From positions 1,364,001-1,428,000 of the forward strand of contig NZ_JAEPPI010000001.1 in the NCBI RefSeq assembly GCF_017641085.1: a stretch of 64,000 nt of DNA. The letters run 5' to 3'. This DNA is from Gracilimonas sp. Its GTDB lineage: Bacteria; Bacteroidota; Rhodothermia; Balneolales; Balneolaceae. How positions within the stretch are numbered: position 1 is the first letter of the stretch; each line of letters begins with the position of its first letter. The notes beneath the pieces were generated by a model. It was not told the origin of the DNA, ran no database searches, and saw only the letters and a program-made list of their open reading frames with translations. Positions 44,949-53,349 of the stretch are shown here, one piece after another. A program made the position numbers and the translations under genes.

Positions 44949-46571
44949 TTAGTCGAATGTGATATTTACTTCGGAAGTAAATCCTTCCTGAACTTTTAAA
45001 TTACGTTGTACATAATAGTGCTCGGGGGCGTTAAAGGGAATTGCCGTGCCGCGATCCCATTTTTCATTGCCATTCTCGTCTCTGAACAGGATAAGGGTAT
45101 AAGAAAGCGGGGGCAAACCCGTAAGTACGGTTGACTGACGAAATGAGGTAAATACCCATTCCTCTCCTCCCGGCGATAGCAGTTGTACAAAATGAATATC
45201 GGTTGAATCTACATTTTGGAGGTTGATTTCAATATCCCCGTATTCGGTAGAGTCCCATACTTCCGGTTCAAATAGCTTTCTTCTGAGCGTTTTAGGATTC
45301 CAAACCAGGAATTGGTAATCGACTCCTTCAATCCACTCCCCCTGCGGTGCCACCCATAATTCGTTTCGGTTTGTTTGAACCTCGGGCCAGTCCTCAAAAT
45401 CCACCTGTCCCTCTATAACCACCAGTGAGTCTGTTATCTCCGGCTCCGATATCGGGGCGGCGTAAGTCACTTTAAAGACTTCATCCTGAAGTAATCCATT
45501 GGTTCCGTTAGCAGAAATGATACGCTGACTCGTAGTGTCTTCCTGGGCGGTTCCCGTAAACGGCATCTCTTCCGTTTCAAGTGGATTACCCGCACCATCT
45601 GTAAAACCGGATAACCGAAGCGTGTATTCTGTATTTTCCAGTAAAGGCTGTTCGCTTTGGGCAAAAACCACAAAAAGCTCTTTTTCAGGAATATACAGTG
45701 GGTAAGCCGATGTATAGTTTTCGCCTGCTGAATCCTGAACCACTAACTCCGCATCTTCTTCTATATTGATATTTTCACTAAAGCGTAAGCGCAAACGGTT
45801 AGTCGAGAATAATCCCACTCCTTGCAGTGAGGGTGCAACGGAGTCCACCTGGGTTACATAAATTACATCCAGGGTATCGCTGCCTTCCTTTTCCAGGGTT
45901 ATGAATTCATCAAAGAACGGATAGGCTGACTCACTGCCTCTATCCCATGTTTTATTGCGGTTGCGGTCATCCACAAGCAAAGCTTTATACCGTCCGTCGG
46001 CGAGGTAGGAGAACCGGAATACTCCGCCAGTATCGGTCTGGGCTTCATAACTCGCTTTACTGCTTAAATCGAAAGGCTGCCTGTATAACAACACTCTTCG
46101 GTCTCCCGCCCCTGTTCCATCGTCAGCAATCCGGATTCTGCCCATGATTTTCCCCTCATCAATTTCATTTCCGGTTGAAATGGCAAGGGTAACCGGGCGC
46201 TCCATTTTATTTCCACGGGTATCGGCAAGGTCGGTGCCGAGTTTTATAATGACCGTGGTGGAATCCGGAAAGCGTTTATCAAACTCTATGGTCATCGTTT
46301 TTCTTCGCCATGAAACGTCATACTCGATACCAAGATCCGGCTCCACGGTGATGGCTCCTTGCACCGAAGAACGGCCGATAAACTCATCAAACTGAAATAC
46401 AAACGTCCTGCCTGTAAAATTGGTAGTTCCTGTTTCAGGGGAAGTATATTCGACTTTGGGGCCATCTTTGTCTGCCGGTCCGCCGGTTGGGGCTATAGGA
46501 GTGGCACAGGCTGCTATGCCGGCAATGATCAATGCAAATAAGAAAAAAAGAAGCTTTTGTCGGGTCTTCAA
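44949..46571 (-). CDS. Ig-like (Big_5) domain lipoprotein
   Basis: 540 residues with a lipoprotein signal (FALIIAGIAAC, lipobox Cys22) and an immediate SbsA-type Ig-like domain (KVEYTSPETGTTNFTGRTFVFQFDEFIG). Carboxypeptidase-regulatory-like and further Ig-like segments follow, with a last GLPPLSYTLILFRDENGNEKWD. This architecture is widespread in Bacteroidota as surface or periplasmic lipoproteins of unknown function. The gene runs 4 bp into mscS. Confidence 0.82.
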   Translation of the reverse strand: MKTRQKLLFFLFALIIAGIAACATPIAPTGGPADKDGPKVEYTSPETGTTNFTGRTFVFQFDEFIGRSSVQGAITVEPDLGIEYDVSWRRKTMTIEFDKRFPDSTTVIIKLGTDLADTRGNKMERPVTLAISTGNEIDEGKIMGRIRIADDGTGAGDRRVLLYRQPFDLSSKASYEAQTDTGGVFRFSYLADGRYKALLVDDRNRNKTWDRGSESAYPFFDEFITLEKEGSDTLDVIYVTQVDSVAPSLQGVGLFSTNRLRLRFSENINIEEDAELVVQDSAGENYTSAYPLYIPEKELFVVFAQSEQPLLENTEYTLRLSGFTDGAGNPLETEEMPFTGTAQEDTTSQRIISANGTNGLLQDEVFKVTYAAPISEPEITDSLVVIEGQVDFEDWPEVQTNRNELWVAPQGEWIEGVDYQFLVWNPKTLRRKLFEPEVWDSTEYGDIEINLQNVDSTDIHFVQLLSPGGEEWVFTSFRQSTVLTGLPPLSYTLILFRDENGNEKWDRGTAIPFNAPEHYYVQRNLKVQEGFTSEVNITFD

Positions 46572-46817
46572 CAGGAGGTATATCTATTTGTTAAAACCCA
46601 AATATAGGCATTTTGCGCTCTCTGTCGAATGAGAACTTTAATGAATTCAAGGGAAACCGATCAACTCTTGCCCCGCAGCCTTGCTGAAAAACATTGTAGT
46701 AAGGCTCCGTCTCAGAATTGATTGGGAAAGAGCTTAAAAATTCCATATCTATTCTTTATTATATGTAGGTAAATCTATTGGTTGACAAGCAAAGCAAATA
46801 GTATAAGTTTTTAGCTT

Positions 46818-48122
46818 ATGAAACGGTTAACGGGGTTCATTGCTTTAATTTTTTTAATGGGTGGCTGTGCTGCCTACAAGCTGGATACAGCTCAGAATGA
46901 GTTGCGTACTTCATTCGCTTCCGGAGACTACGCTACCACTGTTCAGCTTATAGAAAAGCTCGAGAAAAACGAAGTTTATCAAAATAAAGAAAAGGTACTT
47001 CTTCACCTCGAACACGGATTGGTAAACCATTTTGCCAGCAACTATGAGCAAAGCAGTTACCATTTCACCCAGGCTGAAAACGAAATGGATGTCCTTTTTT
47101 CAAAAAGCATGAGCCGGGCGGTAAAATCCTTTGTGGTAAATGATAATACCCTGGCCTATGATGGAGAAGATTATGAGGACATCTACCTTAACATTTTCAA
47201 ATGCCTCAACTATATTCACCAGGATGAACTGGAAAGTGCCCTGGTTGAAGTCCGCCGTGTGACCTACAAGCTCGAGCGCCTGGATCAAAAGTATAACGGA
47301 CTGGTGGAGTCGTTATCCAAAGCAGATACCACCAGCACCGATGATGACAAATGGAAAACCGGTGATACAAACATCCAAAACAGTGCCCTGGGGCGCTACC
47401 TTTCTACCATTCTGTATGCAAAAACCAATAAGCCGGATGATGCCCGCATCGAGTACGAAAACCTATTGAAGGCTTACAGAGAGCAACCTTCAGTTTATGG
47501 TAACAAGCCTGATGAGAGTAAGCTGCGCCAAATCACTGAGCCCGAACGATACAATGTGCTGGTGCAAGCCTTTGCCGGCAGAGCTCCAATCAAAGAACAG
47601 AACGACATCCGGCTCTATCTGGACGAATCGGATACTTACCTCAAGTTTTCACTCCCGAGTCTCAAAACATTCAACTCTCAGGTAAGTGCCGTTAAAGTGA
47701 ATTTTGAAAATGGGAATCCGGTACAGCTCGACTTGATAGAAGAAATGGATCAGGTCGCCAAGGAAGTGTATAAGGTGAAAGAACCCATCATTTATGCCCG
47801 AACCTTTGTGCGAACCTTCCTGAAAGCCGCCGCGGCGGCCAAAATGAAAAAGGAGGCCAAGAAAGAAGACGAAACGCTCGGTAGTATTGTGAATATTTTG
47901 GGTAAAATTGCTCAGGAAACGACTGAAAAAGCTGATTTAAGAAGCTGGCAGACCATGCCCGGTAAAGCCTACGCCACCGTTTTGAATCTTCCGCCTGGTG
48001 ACCATAACGTTGAAGTGCAATATTACGGACATACAGGGCAACTAATTCACGCTCAGCCCCGAATCATTACCGTACGGGAAAACGAAACTTTGAAACTGGT
48101 TGAATCCATTTACTGGAATTAA
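46818..48122 (+). CDS. COG3014-family lipoprotein
   Basis: 434-residue lipoprotein (lipobox Cys18, LIFLMGGCAAY) with TPR-like helices (LRTSFASGDYATTVQLIEKL; YIHQDELESALVEVRRVTYKLE) and a C-terminal beta region (PPGDHNVEVQYYG). It matches the COG3014 pattern, usually encoded beside LPP20 and LpoB-like lipoproteins, as here. Function is unproven; the cluster suggests an envelope or peptidoglycan-synthesis role. Confidence 0.82.
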   Translation: MKRLTGFIALIFLMGGCAAYKLDTAQNELRTSFASGDYATTVQLIEKLEKNEVYQNKEKVLLHLEHGLVNHFASNYEQSSYHFTQAENEMDVLFSKSMSRAVKSFVVNDNTLAYDGEDYEDIYLNIFKCLNYIHQDELESALVEVRRVTYKLERLDQKYNGLVESLSKADTTSTDDDKWKTGDTNIQNSALGRYLSTILYAKTNKPDDARIEYENLLKAYREQPSVYGNKPDESKLRQITEPERYNVLVQAFAGRAPIKEQNDIRLYLDESDTYLKFSLPSLKTFNSQVSAVKVNFENGNPVQLDLIEEMDQVAKEVYKVKEPIIYARTFVRTFLKAAAAAKMKKEAKKEDETLGSIVNILGKIAQETTEKADLRSWQTMPGKAYATVLNLPPGDHNVEVQYYGHTGQLIHAQPRIITVRENETLKLVESIYWN

Positions 48123-48145
48123 TACCGAATCTATAACTGATTATC

Positions 48146-49186
48146 ATGAACAAGACCTTAATCCTGCTTTCAGTCCTGTCTCCTCTTCTTTTATGGGGAT
48201 GTGGATCAAGTAAAAGTGCTTCTTCGGGAAGCAACGGCATTCCAAACTGGGTGAATAATCCGTCAAGTGAATTTAACGAACAGAAATACCTGATGGCCGT
48301 GGGAAGCGGAAGCACGTTAAACGAAGCCCGGGGCGATGCCTTTGCCAGCCTTTCTCAGATTTTTCAGATGGATATTGATGCAACCGAGCAGCTTAACTCT
48401 GAGTTTATAGATCGGAACATTAACAATCAGCTTTATTCGGAGAGTACCTCCCAACTCTTGAATAACATCAAAATCGGGACAAACCAGGAATTGATGAACA
48501 CAACCATCCTGACCTCCGAAGTGGATAAATTCGGCACCTACCACGCCCTGGCCGGCATGGATCGGGCAGAATCATCCCGCATCTACAACCAGGAAATTTC
48601 AAACAACCGGATTAAGATAAATGAGCTGGAACAAAATGCGGACAGCGAAAACAACATCCTTCAAAAATTAGTGCTTCTGAAAAAAGCTCAGTCATTGGCA
48701 ACTGCCAACGAAATCCTAACCCGTCAGCTGAATGTAATCCGGGGCGGAACGGGAACCGGTGGTGAAGCAACGGAAACGCTGGTCAGGCTCCAAGAAAAAT
48801 TCAGAACGGCTCAACAAAAGGCCATTGTGAAGTTGGCCTCGGGTAATGCCACTTCTACCGTAAAATCAGCGGTAGCCAGCGTACTGCAAAATGCCGGGTT
48901 TACTATTGCCGAAAGCACCGATAACGCCATCCTTGCCGTGAATGTAAACTACCTGACCCAGAAAGCCGACTTAAACCGTGATGACGCCGAGTTTGTGAAA
49001 TGGGAACTCGTAATTGAAGTTAACGATCTTCAGACAAACCGGTCTTTTAAAACCTATATGACCGAAGGCCGCGATGGAGCTCCCTCCTATGCCGATGCCC
49101 TCAAACGAGCTGATTTTACTGCGCGTTCAAAAATCGAAAAAGAATTTAATACCTTCCTGAACAATGAACTTTTGCAAATTAACTAA
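48146..49186 (+). CDS. LPP20-family lipoprotein
   Basis: 346 residues, lipobox Cys19 (LLLWGCGSS), with the LPP20 domain early (IPNWVNNPSSEFNEQKYLMAVGSGSTLNEARGDAFASLSQIF). A coiled segment follows (KINELEQNADSENNILQKL), then a C-terminal domain (NATSTVKSAVASVLQNAGF). Second gene of the COG3014-LPP20-LpoB cluster, 23 bp after the first. Confidence 0.85.
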   Translation: MNKTLILLSVLSPLLLWGCGSSKSASSGSNGIPNWVNNPSSEFNEQKYLMAVGSGSTLNEARGDAFASLSQIFQMDIDATEQLNSEFIDRNINNQLYSESTSQLLNNIKIGTNQELMNTTILTSEVDKFGTYHALAGMDRAESSRIYNQEISNNRIKINELEQNADSENNILQKLVLLKKAQSLATANEILTRQLNVIRGGTGTGGEATETLVRLQEKFRTAQQKAIVKLASGNATSTVKSAVASVLQNAGFTIAESTDNAILAVNVNYLTQKADLNRDDAEFVKWELVIEVNDLQTNRSFKTYMTEGRDGAPSYADALKRADFTARSKIEKEFNTFLNNELLQIN

Positions 49187-49197
49187 CACCGACCATT

Positions 49198-49803
49198 ATG
49201 AAATACCTCGCTCTATCCCTTTTTATATGTACACTCATTGTAACCGGATGCGGTCCATCGCAGCAGGTAAGCCGCGTAGCTGCCGATACCCAAACCGACC
49301 TCTCCGGACGCTGGAATGATACCGATGCCCGGCTGGTAGCTGAAGAAATGATCAGTGATGCCGTTTCCATGCCCTGGTTGTCTAATTTCAACCAAAATCA
49401 CAGTGATCCTCCGGTAACCATCGTAGGTAATGTCCGCAACGAAACCATGGAACACATCGACACCGATGTGATAACCAAAGAAATGGAGCGTGCTTTCGTA
49501 AACAGCGGCAGAGTGCAAGTGGTAGCCAGCCAGGAAGAGCGCCAACAGATTCGACAAGAGCGACAGGAGCAGCAAAGTTTTGCCTCCTACGAATCTACCA
49601 AGGCACTCGCTCAGGAATTAGGTGCTGATTTTATGCTGATTGGTAATATCAGTTCTATTGTAGATGAATCACTGAGCGGTAAAGATGCAGCTATTTTCTA
49701 TTCTGTTAATCTGGAGCTCATTGATGTAGAAACCAATCGTAAAGTTTGGATTGGCAATAAAAAGATTAAGAAACTCATCGAACGCCGGAAGCTTCGCGGT
49801 TAA
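49198..49803 (+). CDS. LpoB-like penicillin-binding-protein activator
   Basis: 201-residue lipoprotein (lipobox Cys18, TLIVTGCGPS). The LpoB/YcfM-type domain shows MISDAVSMPWLSNF, PPVTIVGNVRNETMEHIDTDVI, ALAQELGADFMLIGNISS and LELIDVETNRKVWIG. In Enterobacteria LpoB spans the periplasm to stimulate PBP1b; whether the same holds here is inference. A terminator follows. Confidence 0.88.
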   Translation: MKYLALSLFICTLIVTGCGPSQQVSRVAADTQTDLSGRWNDTDARLVAEEMISDAVSMPWLSNFNQNHSDPPVTIVGNVRNETMEHIDTDVITKEMERAFVNSGRVQVVASQEERQQIRQERQEQQSFASYESTKALAQELGADFMLIGNISSIVDESLSGKDAAIFYSVNLELIDVETNRKVWIGNKKIKKLIERRKLRG

Positions 49804-49824
49804 GATCGAACGTTTTCAATTTTT

Positions 49825-49857
49825 AAGGCTTTCTGTTGTGCAGAAGGCCTTTTTATT
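49825..49857 (+). terminator. Intrinsic terminator after the LpoB-like gene
   Basis: AAGGCTTTCTG and CAGAAGGCCTT pair around TTGTG, followed by TTTTATTTT. It ends the lipoprotein cluster 12 bp before the pncB start codon. Confidence 0.8.
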
Positions 49858-49868
49858 TTCACAAAGAC

Positions 49869-51266
49869 ATGCTCTTACAAAAACCAACGCTGTACACCGA
49901 CTTCTATGAACTCACGATGGCTCAGGGATACTTCCTATCCGGTCGTCATCAGCAACCCGCTAATTTTGATTATTTCTTCCGAAGCCTCCCCTTCAATGGC
50001 GGTTATGTGGTTTTTGCCGGACTATCTGACCTTCTGGAAATCATCGAAAATTTCACCTTTCACGAGGATGAATTAGCCTACCTGAAAGAACAGGGTTTTA
50101 AGAGTGATTTCCTGAGCTATTTAAAAGATTTTCAGTTTCAGGGTGATTTTTATTCGGTGAAGGAAGGCGAAGTCATTTTTGCCAATGAACCGGTACTTCG
50201 TGTTGAGGGAAACATCCTGGAAACGCAGATACTGGAAACCGTGATACTGAACACGCTGAATTTTGAGTCTTTGATTGCCACCAAGGCTTCCCGTATTAAA
50301 CTGGCAGCCGGTGATAAATCTGTTTTGGATTTTGGGCTGAGAAGATCACAGGGGTTGGGTGGCTTGCAGGCTTCCAAAGCTTCGGTTATTGGTGGCATAG
50401 GTGGATCTTCCAATGTATTGTCCGGTAAGATGTATGACATTGACGTGAGCGGAACCATGGCTCACTCCTGGGTGCAATCATTCGGGGATGAACTCACGGC
50501 TTTCAGAACCTATGCCCGGCATTATCCTGATGCCTCCATCCTGCTGGTGGATACCTACGACACCCTGAAAAGCGGAGTTCCCAACGCCATTAAAGTTGCC
50601 AAAGAACTGGAGGAAAAGGGACATAAACTCATTGCTATTCGACTTGACAGCGGCGACCTGGCTTACCTTGCCCGCCAAAGCCGAAACATGCTGGACAATG
50701 CCGGTTTAGACTACGTTCAGATCGCTGCATCTAATCAGCTTGATGAGTATGTAATAAAAAGCCTGCTCGATCAGGATGCCCCAATCGACTTATTTGGAGT
50801 GGGCACAAAACTGGTAACCGCTTATGACGATCCCGCCCTGGACGGCGTGTATAAACTGAGCTCCATCAATGGAAACCCAACGTTGAAGATCTCGGAAAAC
50901 ATTGAGAAAATAACCCTTCCTGATACCAAAAAGATTGTGCGATATCTCAATGAAGATGGCAGTTTTTATTGTGATGGGGTTTTACTGGACGATGAAGGTG
51001 AACAAGACGTAGTTTATCATCCCCACGTAACTCATAAATCTTCTAAGGTAGCTGAGTTGAAATCAGAAACTTTACTGAGTAAGATCGTGGATCAGGGTCG
51101 GGTTACTATCACCCCGCCAAAACCAAAGCAAAGTGCAGCATATGCCCGTGAACGGTTAGCGAAACTAAATCAGGAGCATAAACGCTTTGATAATCCCCAT
51201 GTGTACAAAGTGGGTGTAAGTAAGAAACTACGAGACTTAAAAGATCAATTAGTCCAAAAAGGTTAG
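49869..51266 (+). CDS. pncB: Nicotinate phosphoribosyltransferase
   Basis: 465 residues from the ATG at 49869. It converts nicotinate and PRPP to nicotinate mononucleotide (Preiss-Handler NAD salvage). LYTDFYELTMAQGYF, the FEYFFR-like NFDYFFRSLPF, DFGLRRSQG (substrate loop), SGTMAHSW with the catalytic His, and RLDSGDLAYL are diagnostic. Directly followed by pncA (4 bp), which supplies its substrate. Confidence 0.96.
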   Translation: MLLQKPTLYTDFYELTMAQGYFLSGRHQQPANFDYFFRSLPFNGGYVVFAGLSDLLEIIENFTFHEDELAYLKEQGFKSDFLSYLKDFQFQGDFYSVKEGEVIFANEPVLRVEGNILETQILETVILNTLNFESLIATKASRIKLAAGDKSVLDFGLRRSQGLGGLQASKASVIGGIGGSSNVLSGKMYDIDVSGTMAHSWVQSFGDELTAFRTYARHYPDASILLVDTYDTLKSGVPNAIKVAKELEEKGHKLIAIRLDSGDLAYLARQSRNMLDNAGLDYVQIAASNQLDEYVIKSLLDQDAPIDLFGVGTKLVTAYDDPALDGVYKLSSINGNPTLKISENIEKITLPDTKKIVRYLNEDGSFYCDGVLLDDEGEQDVVYHPHVTHKSSKVAELKSETLLSKIVDQGRVTITPPKPKQSAAYARERLAKLNQEHKRFDNPHVYKVGVSKKLRDLKDQLVQKG

Positions 51267-51270
51267 TACA

Positions 51271-51879
51271 ATGAGAGCTTTAGTGATTGTTGATATTCAG
51301 AACGACTTTTGTCCGGGCGGAGCACTGGCCGTACCCGGCGGCGATGAAATCATTGAGCCGGTTAACAAACTGACCACCGGATTTGATTGCATCGTTCAAA
51401 CGCAGGATTGGCATCCTCAGGACCATCTCTCCTTTGCTTCCAATCATGATGGCAAAGAGCCCTATGAAACCATTGAAATGGATTATGGGGAGCAGGTGCT
51501 TTGGCCTGATCACTGCGTACAGGGAACCAAAGGGGCTGACTTTCATCCCAATTTAAAAACTGATCCTTCTCAGCTCATCGTCCGAAAAGGATTTCGAAAA
51601 CACATCGATTCCTACTCTGCTTTTTTTGAAAATGACAATGAAACCGTTACCGGCTTACACGGCTACCTGCAGGAGCGGGGAGTCAGTGAATTGTTTGTAG
51701 TTGGGTTAGCCACCGACTTCTGCGTAAAATGGACGGTTCTGGATGGACTGAAACTTGGTTATGATGTACACCTGGTTGAAGATGCCGTTCGAGGTATCGA
51801 TATTGATGGATCGGTGGATACTGCCATGCGGGAAATGAAAGATGCCGGTGTAGTTCTAACACATTCAAAAAAACTTTGA
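51271..51879 (+). CDS. pncA: Nicotinamidase/pyrazinamidase
   Basis: 202-residue amidase making nicotinate from nicotinamide. The catalytic triad is D8 (VDIQNDF), K106 (IVRKG) and C151 (GLATDFCV); metal ligands are D46/H48 in TQDWHP and H81. It works in sequence with PncB encoded just upstream. Confidence 0.96.
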   Translation: MRALVIVDIQNDFCPGGALAVPGGDEIIEPVNKLTTGFDCIVQTQDWHPQDHLSFASNHDGKEPYETIEMDYGEQVLWPDHCVQGTKGADFHPNLKTDPSQLIVRKGFRKHIDSYSAFFENDNETVTGLHGYLQERGVSELFVVGLATDFCVKWTVLDGLKLGYDVHLVEDAVRGIDIDGSVDTAMREMKDAGVVLTHSKKL

Positions 51880-51886
51880 TAGTATT

Positions 51887-52972
51887 GTGAGTAGTTCATT
51901 TGATTTTTGTGTACTCGGAGCCGGGTTAGCCGGTTTGTCCATCTCGAAGCATTTAATAGATAACGGAGCTTCTGTTTGCCTGATCGATACCGGTGAAGTT
52001 GCTTCAGGAGCATCAGGAACTCCACTTGGGTTAGTGAATCCCGCTACAGGTCGTTGGGGTACCAAGAGCTGGAGAGCTGAAGATTGCCACCAGGCTGTGT
52101 ATGATGATTTGAAGGAGATTCAGGAACAAACTCCGGTTCGTCTGTTCGATAAGACAGGCATTTTACGCCCGGCTCAGGACGAAGAAATGGCTGAACGGAT
52201 GTTTGGTAATTTCGAAAAGAACGACTGGCCGGAAGACTGGTGTCATTGGCTGGATAAGAAAGAAGTAGCATCCATAAACCCCGAATTGAATTGCGTGGAA
52301 GGTGGAATGTGGCTTCCGCATGGACTCACTGTAAACGTTCCCACTTATCTCAAATCGAAAGCGGGTTATTTGTCCGACAAAGGGCTGCACATCATTACAA
52401 ATGCGGATTACAGCCTTGATCAAAGTGGCGACCATTTTGAGCTTTCATTTAATGATGGCAAAATTCTCGAAGCCAATTCGGTGATCTTTACGGCCGGACA
52501 TCAAACCAAAGAATCCGAATATTGGGATTTTCTCCCCCTCCATGCCATAAAAGGACAGGTAGCTGTATTTGAATCTCCCCAAACCCGAAAATTCGATTAT
52601 TCAATTTCTGCCCTCGGATATATCGCTTCCATTTCTGATACCCGTTTTGTAGCCGGAAGTACCTACGAACATCACTTTGAAGACGTAGAACCTGATATTG
52701 AAGGACTAGACTATCTAACCGAAAGACTTGGAGGCGTTTATCCTTCCCTGTTCAAAGAAGCCAAACTGGTCGATCAGTGGGCTGGTGTCAGAGCATCCAC
52801 ACCGAATAAAAAGCCCATTGTTGGTGCCCACCCGGATATTGAGAATATGTTCGTTTTTGCCGGACTTGGATCAAAGGGGCTGTTGTATAGCGTCTATTTT
52901 GGTAAAGCTCTTTCTGAATATATACTGCAAGGATCAGCTATCCCCAAAGAGGTTTCGGTGAACAGGGTCTGA
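51887..52972 (+). CDS. FAD-dependent oxidoreductase resembling the MnmC C-terminal domain
   Basis: 361-residue DAO-fold flavoprotein with a GTG start at 51887. The Rossmann motif is FCVLGAGLAGLSISKHL. ASGASGTPLGLVNPATGR, ALGYIASISDTRFVAGSTYE and GVRASTPNKKPIVG resemble the FAD domain of MnmC. That domain oxidatively removes the carboxymethyl group of cmnm5s2U34 in tRNA. No methyltransferase half is attached or adjacent. A glycine or other amine oxidase remains possible. It starts 7 bp after pncA and its 3' end overlaps the convergent gene by 39 bp. Confidence 0.75.
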   Translation: MSSSFDFCVLGAGLAGLSISKHLIDNGASVCLIDTGEVASGASGTPLGLVNPATGRWGTKSWRAEDCHQAVYDDLKEIQEQTPVRLFDKTGILRPAQDEEMAERMFGNFEKNDWPEDWCHWLDKKEVASINPELNCVEGGMWLPHGLTVNVPTYLKSKAGYLSDKGLHIITNADYSLDQSGDHFELSFNDGKILEANSVIFTAGHQTKESEYWDFLPLHAIKGQVAVFESPQTRKFDYSISALGYIASISDTRFVAGSTYEHHFEDVEPDIEGLDYLTERLGGVYPSLFKEAKLVDQWAGVRASTPNKKPIVGAHPDIENMFVFAGLGSKGLLYSVYFGKALSEYILQGSAIPKEVSVNRV

Positions 52973-53287
52973 ATCTTTTTGTTTCCTGATTCGGCCTTTT
53001 TTATCAACCGTAATTGAACCATACATATTATGCTTGTTAAGCTGATCAATTTTCTTACGGATATACTTCATTTTCTTTGGTGCATTCTTGTCCATAAAAA
53101 TTTGCTTTACCTGAAGCCAAGCCGTCAGCTCATCTTCTTCTCTCCCGTTCCACATTGCTGAAAACAACCGTTCCAGTTCGTCTTTATAGGTGTCTTTTGA
53201 ATATTTTCGGGCAAACCACGCCATCGCATAGCTTAGCGGCAGGGCCAGTATAAAACCAATAATCTCATAAATAGCAAAGCTCGTCAT
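52934..53287 (-). CDS. Small single-pass membrane protein, unknown
   Basis: 117 residues: an N-terminal hydrophobic helix (YEIIGFILALPLSYAMAWF) followed by a basic cytoplasmic domain (DELERLFSAMWNGREEDE ... KKMKYIRKKIDQLNKH). No family recognised. Its 3' end overlaps the convergent FAD-enzyme gene by 39 bp on the opposite strand. Confidence 0.68.
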   Translation of the reverse strand: MTSFAIYEIIGFILALPLSYAMAWFARKYSKDTYKDELERLFSAMWNGREEDELTAWLQVKQIFMDKNAPKKMKYIRKKIDQLNKHNMYGSITVDKKGRIRKQKDSDPVHRNLFGDS

Positions 53288-53349
53288 AGTGCTGATTTTA
53301 TTCAGCGACCAGAACGAGCTTTGAAAGAAATTAATTCAGCAATAAAATA

